64,000 bases of DNA from Actinobaculum sp. 313 (lineage in GTDB: Bacteria; Actinomycetota; Actinomycetes; Actinomycetales; Actinomycetaceae), in NCBI RefSeq assembly GCF_003073475.1, contig NZ_CP029033.1, positions 1,860,001 through 1,924,000 of the forward strand. Reading direction: 5' to 3'. How positions within the stretch are numbered: position 1 is the first letter of the stretch; the number at the start of each line of letters is the position of its first letter. Shown piece by piece: positions 39,220 to 46,470 of this stretch. The notes beneath the pieces are model-generated. The model had not been told where the DNA came from. It made no database searches and saw only the letters and a program-made list of their open reading frames with translations. Made by a program: the position numbers and the translations under genes.

Positions 39220-39940
39220 TTAGTTGTGCACTGTCCAAGCCGCTGAGCCTTTACCCAGACGAACCTCCATCCAAGCAGTCCATCCAATAGGGAGACCTTT
39301 TACGACCACAGATAGATCGGCGGAATAGCGTACCCGACTACCCGAGAATTTTGTCAGGCGGTGATTCGATAGAGCACCGCCAATGATTCGGTGAGTCATT
39401 CCGTATGACCGCGTGATAGTCCCCACTTTCCCTTTGACGGTATTCCGATCGAAGTGGAATCCCATCTGGATTACTCCAAATTCCACGTTTCCATAGCAGT
39501 TCTTATAGTTTGCATGGTAATTGCTGGAACTCACCAGTCGACACGAAGAGATGCTTGCGGGCATTGGATCATCCGGATTCTCGGGAACGGCATCGATCGT
39601 GGAGACGACCACGGAGCCATCCGCATACCGTTCGATGGTGACGTCGCTGGCGCCCACCCGAGAAGCCTCCGTCCTCACGGGCGAAGCTCCGGACATCGAG
39701 TCCCAGGCGACGCCGTTATTGAGTTTGTCAATGAGTCCTTGTTGCTGCGTCTTGGGAACACTATACCGGTCGAAGGTCGAAGAAACTGACCAGTTCATCC
39801 TCGACATGATCGGAACTAGATACCGCAGCATTACTATGGGCGAGATCAAAGGGCGCGGCAGTCGCCACTTGTGGCACAATAACTGGTGTGCTTGCTAGTA
39901 GCAGGGAGGCCATCCCCGCCAGGAGTCGGTTCTTCTTCAT
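39220..39940 (-). pseudogene. Secreted protein gene broken by a 7-bp duplication
   Basis: From ATG 39940 a clean signal peptide (MKKNRLLAGMASLLLAS, cleavage likely after VATAA) leads to VEDELVSFFDLRPV and a TAG stop. The downstream frame continues DRYSVPKTQQQGLIDKL and on to a Cys-containing, Gly/Tyr-rich domain ending GSAAWTVHN at 39220. The break is the tandem heptamer GGTCGAA at 39768-39774 and 39775-39781 (plus strand). Removing one copy joins the halves as VSFFDRYSVPK in one frame, giving about 238 aa. The family resembles actinobacterial secreted proteins of unknown function. Gene is inactive in this state, but such duplications can revert by slippage. An inverted repeat lies just upstream. 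Confidence 0.75.
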
Positions 39941-39961
39941 GGAAGTTCCTTTCTATTACGT

Positions 39962-39986
39962 CTTTGCAACGTTGTGCGTTGCAAAG
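39962..39986. promoter_or_regulatory. Inverted repeat upstream of the secreted-protein gene
   Basis: 10-bp perfect arms CTTTGCAACG / CGTTGCAAAG around TTGTG, 22 bp before the start codon of the minus-strand gene. May be an operator or a leader hairpin; see the related repeat at 40536-40565. Confidence 0.55.
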
Positions 39987-40261
39987 TGGTCGTATTGCAT
40001 ATGTGTGATGTGGCCGGTGGATGGATCTATCTCATCGGCTCCATCTACCGAGATACAACTGTTGCGACGTAGAGGAGCACTGAACTTCATGTCAGCCCGC
40101 CCAATATACGGACAGCGAGAGAAAGGCCGCGATACCTGTACCGCAGAGTGCGCACGATAAATCCGTCGAACGCTTTCAGAGCTCCGAAACACATCGCAGA
40201 CGTCGCTCACCGTTTGAGGGACTGCACCTGACAACAGGCACCCTTCAAACATCGCTGCCCG

Positions 40262-40456
40262 CTATGCTGAGGGCATTCGATCACTGTCCGGTTCCGGAAT
40301 AGGCCGTGTTGCGGCCATTTGTTCTTCGACCCAACGGTCCTTTCGCTCTTGCCGCAAGAACCAGCGAATAAGCAACACTAGCGCGACAATCGCCAGGATC
40401 GCGATAGCTACCTGAACAAGCGCGGCGACAGCAGCGACTATAGCTCCAATGGCCAT
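40262..40456 (-). CDS. Small single-span membrane protein
   Basis: 64 aa from ATG 40456, preceded by an excellent ribosome site AAGGAGG at 6 bp, which makes this a real gene despite its size. One long hydrophobic segment (GAIVAAVAALVQVAIAILAI and onward to about residue 32), then RWFLRQERKDRWVEEQ and a Pro/Asp tail. It resembles short actinobacterial membrane proteins with a hydrophobic N-terminus and charged tail. Function unknown. An 11-bp inverted repeat lies about 80 bp upstream. Confidence 0.7.
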   Translation of the reverse strand: MAIGAIVAAVAALVQVAIAILAIVALVLLIRWFLRQERKDRWVEEQMAATRPIPEPDSDRMPSA

Positions 40457-40535
40457 CGGGTACCTCCTTGTCCGTACCGTAGGCGGAACATTCCGATCGG
40501 TGCCCATCCCGTCATTGCGGACACCCTCGGAAATG

Positions 40536-40565
40536 TACCGTGTAACTCTTGTGCGTTACACGGTA
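40536..40565. promoter_or_regulatory. Inverted repeat upstream of a small membrane protein
   Basis: 11-bp perfect arms TACCGTGTAAC / GTTACACGGTA with the 8-base centre TCTTGTGC. The arms differ from those of the repeat at 39962-39986 but the centre TTGTGC and the inner AAC/GTT are the same. Operator or RNA hairpin. Confidence 0.55.
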
Positions 40566-40752
40566 AATGTATCAGTTCTCCAGGCCCTACGCAAGAGATA
40601 GAAGTGACTCATCTCATTCCGCTGCCCGGTTGCCACCATGACGGATCTCGTTCGGTGTTATGGAGTAGCGGCACTCTAGCCGATAAACGCTTACGCATAC
40701 TGCAGCACAACTACACTGTCGCTCCCCGCTCGACTACCAGAGCACTAATGCT

Positions 40753-40778
40753 GATGGCGGGGCTGAAGCCCCGCCATC
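40753..40778. terminator. Terminator after tig
   Basis: 12-bp perfect stem GATGGCGGGGCT / AGCCCCGCCATC with a 2-base loop, 26 bp beyond the tig stop codon on the minus strand. No long T-run on either side. Confidence 0.7.
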
Positions 40779-40804
40779 CTTTACGTAGTGTGTACTGCGA
40801 GCTA

Positions 40805-42465
40805 CTAGCTCTGCAGCTTCTCGATCAAAGTCTTGCGTGCCTTTCCAGCCTTCTCAGCCTCCAGTACGCGAGCCTTTTCGACGTCGTCTACACCGGCAAC
40901 GTAGGCAAGCACTTCGTCCACCTTTGCAGTAGCCGGGTTAAAGAGCTCGGTACCCTCGGCCTTTGCATGGGACGCCTCTGCGGCGGTGGCCTTCTTAGAC
41001 TCGGCCTTCTCCGCCTTCTTTGCAGGCTTCTTCGGCTCGGGCTTGGCTGCCTTCTCGGCATCGTTCGCATCTGCGGCCTCGGCGTCATCCTTGTCAGAAC
41101 CCGCCTGAGCAGCATCTGCAGCCACCTTGGCCTGCTGCTCGGCAACCTTCTCCGCCATAGCCGCGAAATCCGGTACCGTCTCGTTTTCGGGTGCCTCACC
41201 GACGACGCCGACAACGTCCAGTTCCTTGCCGTCAGCGTCAACAACCTTGGCCAAGCGCAGCGCGGAAATCAGCGCCTTGCCCGCGCGAGTTCACTGGCGA
41301 AGGCCCCCAACTCATTCGTGGAAGCGGCCGCCTGGATGAACTGATTCGGGTCCATACCGTAGGCCTGCGACTGTTCAACAAGGAAGTTGAAGAGTTCGTT
41401 CTGTTCCACATTCACATTGAAGCTCTCGGCCAGGACATCAAGCATGAGCTGATCGCGGATCATCCGCTCGGTGTCCTCGCGAATCTCCTCACCATGCTCG
41501 TCCCCGGGCTCCTTGCCCTCACGCTGCAGATGCTGCGAGATCTCCTCTTCCACCACGGACTGCGGCAAGGGGAACTCCACGGCCTTACGCAGCTCATCCA
41601 AGAGCAGGTCACGTGCGGCGTGAACCTGGTTGGTTTCCTTATCCTTGCCCACCTGCTCGCGGAGGTCGGCACGCAACTCATCAATGGTGTCGAACTCGGA
41701 AGCGAGCTGCGCGAAGTCGTCGTCCGCCTCGGGAAGCTCAGATTCCTTCACGTTCGAGACCATCACGCTGACCTCCGCCTCTTCACCGGCATGGTCACCG
41801 CCTGCCAGTGTCGACGTGAAGGTGGTGCTACCGCCCGCCTCCAGGCCGGTGACGGCCTCGTCGAGGCCTTCCAGCATATTGCCATCTCCGATACGGTAGG
41901 AGACTCCGGAAACCGAGTCAACGGTCTCGTCGCCGATCTTCGCTTCCATATCGATGGTCACGTAGTCGCGATCCTGAGCGGCGCGCTCCACATCCTTGAG
42001 AGTCCCGAAGCGCTCACGCAGAGCGGTCAGGCGCTCCTCGACGTCGTTGTCTGACACGGCGACGGAGTCAACCGAGAGCGTGAAACCGGCCGGATCCGGA
42101 ATGGCAATTGCGGGACGCACGTCCACCGTCACATCGAAGATAAGAGGAGAGGTGTCACCGTTATTGACGGGAACCGCTGTAACATCCACCTGCGGGCGGG
42201 ATAGCGGATGAAGATCGTTCTCGCGCACCGCCTCGGCGTAATACTCATCCAAGGAATTGTTCACCGCATCCTCCACAATGGCGGCACGCCCGAAACGCGC
42301 CTCAATGACGCGTGCGGGCACGTGGCCACGGCGGAAGCCGGGAATGTTGACTTGGTCGGCGATGTCCTTGGCGGACTTGTCGATAGCAGGTTTGAACTCC
42401 TCGAACGGCACCTCTACGGTCAACTTGACCTTGGTGGGCTCGAGATTCTCGACGGAGCTCTTCAC
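40805..42465 (-). CDS. tig: Trigger factor, frame broken near the C-terminus
   Basis: Ribosome-bound chaperone and peptidyl-prolyl isomerase. GTG 42465 (MKSSVENLEPTKVKLTVEV) follows GGAGAG. Ribosome-binding signature GFRRGHVPARVIEARFG, FKBP-like domain (DRDYVTIDMEAKIGDETVD), then the helical C-domain. The main frame stops after SELARARR at 41269. The neighbouring frame carries on as GKALISALRLAKVVDADGKELDV, the conserved actinobacterial end (K.T..D.DG..VDL), with an acidic and Ala/Lys-rich tail to 40805. One extra G in the GGG near 41280 gives LARGKALIS and a single protein of about 553 aa. The tail is longer than in most homologues. Confidence 0.92.
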
Positions 42466-42705
42466 AGGGGTCTCTCCACTCAGTTAGACGAGGGGGACGG
42501 CACGCAGGCCGTCCGGCATATTTCTGGATCCGTGCCGCCCGCTGCCGGGCACTGGCCGGTGTCCACTTGTCAGTGGGCGCCGCAGCCAGCCGGTGCTGAC
42601 ATACGCGCATACCGCTCAATCTTACGACATCTCGCGTCTTTCCTGCGATCCAAGAACGCGAGAATGCACACACGCGCGGTTGGGTTGGAGGTGTTCCTGT
42701 GTGAT

Positions 42706-42782
42706 TGGTCGGGGTAGCGGGACTTGAACCCGCGACCTCCCGCTCCCAAAGCGGGCGCGCTACCAAACTGCGCCATACCCCG
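42706..42782 (-). tRNA. tRNA-Pro (anticodon TGG)
   Basis: Complete cloverleaf on the minus strand: acceptor CGGGGTA / TACCCCG, D arm GCGCAGTTTGGTAGCGC, anticodon arm CCCGC-TTTGGGA-GCGGG with anticodon TGG, T arm with TTCAAGT, discriminator A and an encoded CCA at 42706-42708. Confidence 0.97.
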
Positions 42783-42876
42783 ATGCCCGGCAAATACGGG
42801 CGACGCCAATAATAGGCGAAAATGGGGGCCGCGCGCACCTTTCCGGTATACGTGTGGCTCACCACCACCAGGCCAG

Positions 42877-43488
42877 TCACTTCTCGGCGACGATCTCTAC
42901 GCGACGGCTAGCAGCCCTGCCCTCCTCGGACACACTGCCATCCTCATTCGTCTCCGAAGCAATCGGCTCACTCTCACCCTTCCCCTCGGCAGTAATCGTC
43001 AACCCAGGAAGCTTCGAGTCAATATAACTCTTGACCGCATCAGCCCGCTGCTCCGAGAGAGTCTGATTATGAGCATCATCATCCACCGAATCCGTATGAC
43101 CAGTAATCACCACCCGACTCGGCGGATCCTCCTCCCACTCCTGGATCATCTCATCAAGAATCTCATGCGCCCGATCCGTCAACTCAGCCGAATCAACCTC
43201 AAAATTCACATCACTCGACAAAGTCGTCGTCGTAGCATCCTCACCCTCAACCACCGTCGCCGCACCATCCAAGGTGCCGATCGGAGTGTAAAAGTTCAAG
43301 ACTTCCGCACTGAAGCTGAGGACGGGAGCACTGGCGGGTTTTGTTGCGGAGCTGGCCGCGGGCGCAATGTAACGCTGCGGCTTGGACGTGGAAAAATCGC
43401 TGGCATCGGAGGAGTTCTCTGCCAGCGCGAAGGGTGTGATGAGGGCGCTCAGCCCGATGGCACATACTGCTGTTACCACGCGTTTCAT
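42877..43488 (-). CDS. Secreted OmpA-domain protein
   Basis: 203 aa. Signal peptide MKRVVTAVCAIGLSALITPF with cleavage near ALA-EN, a Ser/Ala-rich stretch, then an OmpA-like peptidoglycan-binding domain with VNFEVDSAELTDRAHEIL, VVITGHTDSVDDDAHNQ (the TD...N motif that binds diaminopimelate or its equivalent) and SEQRADAVKSYI ending ASRRVEIVAEK. The start codon overlaps the stop of the lipoprotein gene (43485-43488), so the two are coupled and their products probably work together in the envelope. Confidence 0.92.
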   Translation of the reverse strand: MKRVVTAVCAIGLSALITPFALAENSSDASDFSTSKPQRYIAPAASSATKPASAPVLSFSAEVLNFYTPIGTLDGAATVVEGEDATTTTLSSDVNFEVDSAELTDRAHEILDEMIQEWEEDPPSRVVITGHTDSVDDDAHNQTLSEQRADAVKSYIDSKLPGLTITAEGKGESEPIASETNEDGSVSEEGRAASRRVEIVAEK

Positions 43489-44120
43489 CGGCTCACCTGT
43501 ACATCGGTGATGAGTTGTTCCACGCCTGGAACCCTAATATCCACGGTTTCCACATCGTCGGGCAAAGCAGCAAAGGTGGCATAGAGCGAGACAGTGTCTC
43601 CAGCCTGCACCTGATCTGCAGCCCCCTCTAACCGCGAGCAGAGGCACCTATCCTCCTCATCATGCGCAGCCCTGTAGACCTTCTTGTTCTTCTGGTCAAT
43701 CAGCTCCACGGCACTCACGTCCCTGTCAATTGTGCGCGATCTACTAAGCAGGCCCAAAGACACTTCCCTACCAGAGACATTGGTCGCCGAAAACGTGACT
43801 ACTGTCAAATCGTCTGAAATGGATACGTCGTTGATATCAATGCGCACTTCTCCGTATTCAAAGGTTTGAGCATACACGTTGTACTTCCCCGTCGCTGATT
43901 TAAGCACCGGCAACTCACCGGAAACTGTTGCGGCATCTCCGGATGCGGAGGCCTCGACCGCCGCGCTCTGCACGTCCTGCGCCGCCGTGGAATCGCCACC
44001 GCCTCCGTTATCGTCGCTATTGTTATTGCCGCAGGCTGCCATGGAGGCGGCCAGGGCGAGCACCCCTGTGAGGGCAAAGACTCGGCGCACGAGGGTGCGC
44101 CCTTGCTGAGGTGAAAACAT
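43485..44120 (-). CDS. Lipoprotein of unknown function
   Basis: 211 aa with a type II signal peptide: RRVFALTGVLALAASMAAC, lipobox SMAAC with Cys about residue 30, followed by an Asn/Gly/Asp linker. The mature part is a probable beta-sandwich (VRIDINDVSISDDLTVVTF, NVSGREVSLGLL), like telomere-repeat-binding-factor-type or DUF4352-like lipoproteins, with two cysteines in CLCSRLEG. Translationally coupled to the OmpA-domain gene. From 44121 to 44495 there is only a degenerate 25-bp direct repeat near 44270-44320. Confidence 0.85.
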   Translation of the reverse strand: MFSPQQGRTLVRRVFALTGVLALAASMAACGNNNSDDNGGGGDSTAAQDVQSAAVEASASGDAATVSGELPVLKSATGKYNVYAQTFEYGEVRIDINDVSISDDLTVVTFSATNVSGREVSLGLLSRSRTIDRDVSAVELIDQKNKKVYRAAHDEEDRCLCSRLEGAADQVQAGDTVSLYATFAALPDDVETVDIRVPGVEQLITDVQVSR

Positions 44121-44495
44121 GTCAATCTCCTAATAGATTGGGATTAGGACGTTTCCACCCTTTCAGACCGGCGCAGGTCACGCAATGGGGAATGATACCC
44201 ATATGATTCCGCTCACAACGCCGGGCGTGTTGCGGCAGTATGTGGTACTGCGCCGACTCGCCACCTACCTTTGTGCCTGGCAACAGTCACCGGCCTTTGT
44301 ACCTAGCACTCATCACCGGAACTAATACATCCCGGCCGCTCATCCCCTACTGCACCACCGCGCCGCTCATCGACTGCTGCAGAAGAGGCGACGACGCGAG
44401 TCACACTTCTCGCACGCCCTTCGACATGCGCTAGACCCCCATCTCCTGCTATCCTCGTGGGGCACCTGTTTGACGGTCTAACCCGGCAGGCGCAT

Positions 44496-44569
44496 GCGAG
44501 CGTAGCTCAATGGTAGAGCCTCTGCCTTCCAAGCAGATTACGCGGGTTCGATTCCCGTCGCTCGCTCCA
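44496..44569 (+). tRNA. tRNA-Gly (anticodon TCC)
   Basis: Complete cloverleaf: acceptor GCGAGCG / CGCTCGC, D arm GCTCAATGGTAGAGC, anticodon arm TCTGC-CTTCCAA-GCAGA with anticodon TCC, T arm GGGTTCGATTCCC, discriminator T and encoded CCA. Confidence 0.97.
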
Positions 44570-44617
44570 TTCATCGAATCTGAAAGTCGTGATCGCCTGC
44601 GTTTTCATTCGAACCTT

Positions 44618-45181
44618 CTAATCGATGCAGTGAAACCAACCATCGAAGACGGTCCACCCATTGTAGAAGTCGCCATCGCCTAGGAGCGTCGTTGCCTCTA
44701 GGCCGTTGGGCATCGTCTCGCGGCCGATCTGAGGGTCCAGAATGCTGAAACCATGGTCATGAAGAATCTGTGGGATCCGATGGTCAGGGTCCCATGGGTG
44801 CTCTGCGACAAGTGCGGCGGAGTCAGGAGCGTTCGAGAATCCGCCATATTCACCGATCCGGTCCCAGCATGTATGACCGGCTGTGAAGGCAGCGATTGGT
44901 GCAATACGGCACACAAGCACCGAGGCGTAATCCCTGATTACGTATCCGTCCCGCACGTACTCGGTGCCAGTTCTAGCGATCTTGATTTCTTCGAATGAGG
45001 ATACGAGCCCTGTGTAGGAGGAGTACATGTCGAATACGTCAAGCCCGTCAATTTCGTCAATAGCGTGCGCGATGTCTTCGTAGTGCGGGAATGGCGATCC
45101 ACCGGATGCGCCCAAATTTGAGCAAGCTGCTTCAAGTAAGACGGGATCTGTGACGAAATTGGTGCTCTCTTCCTGCGGCAT
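44618..45181 (-). CDS. Hypothetical protein beside tRNA-Gly
   Basis: 187 aa, acidic, rich in aromatic residues (WTVFDGWFHCID at the end, GHTCWDRIGEYGGF). No signal peptide or membrane span. It lies head-on to tRNA-Gly, about 50 bp away, with no partner gene. The composition and position next to a tRNA 3' end resemble small cargo or immunity-type genes of mobile elements, but I recognise no family and no integrase is present. The 400 bp upstream (45182-45587) hold no gene I can support. Confidence 0.55.
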   Translation of the reverse strand: MPQEESTNFVTDPVLLEAACSNLGASGGSPFPHYEDIAHAIDEIDGLDVFDMYSSYTGLVSSFEEIKIARTGTEYVRDGYVIRDYASVLVCRIAPIAAFTAGHTCWDRIGEYGGFSNAPDSAALVAEHPWDPDHRIPQILHDHGFSILDPQIGRETMPNGLEATTLLGDGDFYNGWTVFDGWFHCID

Positions 45182-45587
45182 ACCTCACAGTGTAGTGGCT
45201 CGCAGCCTGAATCGTTCCTCATGGCACACAAGGAGCGATTGGTGGGCAGGTGGGCGGTCGCTCATCCTGAGAGTGCCTGACCTGCATTGCCATTCCCACC
45301 CCGCCCGCCTTGCGGCTGAGGCCCGACGCCGTATCTCGGTCTGGAGCCTAGTCTGTGCCACTCAGCTCAACTACTTGGCTTTAGGAATGCATCGTTGTTA
45401 CGGTCGCGCTGCAACGATCTTGCTAGATCGTGAGCCGATCAGCCCCCCATGTGCCAGACAAGCGCTCACGTACACCCACGCCGGTGCAGAAAGCGCCCAC
45501 CCAGCCTGGTTGTGAACCCACTCGCCCAACTCGCCAGAAGGCACTAGCCGTCCAAGAAGCAAGACGCGCGGCACACATCACACCTCG

Positions 45588-46197
45588 CTACTGCCCAATC
45601 GGCTCACTCAAGCCCAACACGATGGCCTCGACGACTTGACGCAGCAAACCGGCATCGTCCTCACGCTCCAGATAGTGAGAGGCAATCGAATCGAGGTAGA
45701 AAACCGCAACGACATCAGCCAGCGTATCGTCGGACAGTGTCGACTTCCTGCCCATGCGGAGCAAAACGGTACTGACGAGCTTGGCGAGCGTACGTCCAAA
45801 CTCCCGCCGCGCCTCCTGGAACGCCCCCTCTTCTGGATGACGAAGCCGATAGAGCCGGTACTCCGCCGTGAGGATGTACAGCGTTCTGCTTTCCGGCCGG
45901 AGCGCATCGAGCAATTCCATGATCGCATCTACGTCAGGAGTTCCTTCGATGGAGCCGAGCGCGATTTCTGCATGTTGCAGCAGTGTGGCCGCGTGCGCGG
46001 CAATCACCTCACGGAGCAGTTCTTGCATGGAGGAGTAGTTCGAGTAGAAGGCGCCACGGGTGAAGCCGGCCTGGTGAACGACGTCGTCGATGCGCGCACC
46101 GGCAAAACCCTTCTCCGCAAAAACAACCGTGGCAGCCTCTACCAAACGCGCGCGAGTATTCACACGCTTACGTAGCGACATGTTCGTCTCGCTCATG
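45588..46197 (-). CDS. TetR-family transcriptional repressor
   Basis: About 203 aa. The N-terminal helix-turn-helix is complete: LVEAATVVFAEKGFAGARIDDVVHQAGFT then RGAFYSNYSSMQELL (the characteristic FY.. Y motif). ATG 46197 is preceded by AGAAGGGAAGAGG; the upstream in-frame extension is rejected. Transcribed away from the MMPL and YhgE genes, with a 41-bp double palindrome in the shared promoter region, the normal arrangement for a ligand-released repressor of its exporter and of itself. The ligand is unknown, but a lipophilic compound would fit the exporter type. Confidence 0.93.
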
Positions 46198-46406
46198 CCT
46201 CTTCCCTTCTTCTCTAATCGCTGCAGGGATGCTCGTCCAGCCTCACAATTCTTATTACACCACCGAAACATCGCGATGCTGATTCTGATGTCTGGACGAT
46301 CCACGGCGCGCGGGGCAACGTCGCATCGGTTGAACGCCCGCGTGTACATCCCACGTCCCCTCACTGTGAATCGCGCTTCCTCGTGGTCAGCATCACGACT
46401 AGACAG

Positions 46407-46447
46407 TTTCAATACACAAGTGTATCCCGTACACTTGTGTATTGAAA
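46407..46447. promoter_or_regulatory. Double TetR operator
   Basis: 18-bp perfect arms (TTTCAATACACAAGTGTA and its complement) around TCCCG. Each arm carries its own near-palindrome ATACAC-AA-GTGTAT, so the site offers two repressor boxes about 19 bp apart, ending 24 bp before the MMPL start codon. Confidence 0.85.
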
Positions 46448-46470
46448 GTTGCTTGATGGAAGGAGAGCCG

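Noticed and set aside
46090-46470. N-terminal extension of the MMPL protein
   Set aside because: It runs antisense through tetR and across the operator; the TTG at 46471 has the ribosome site.
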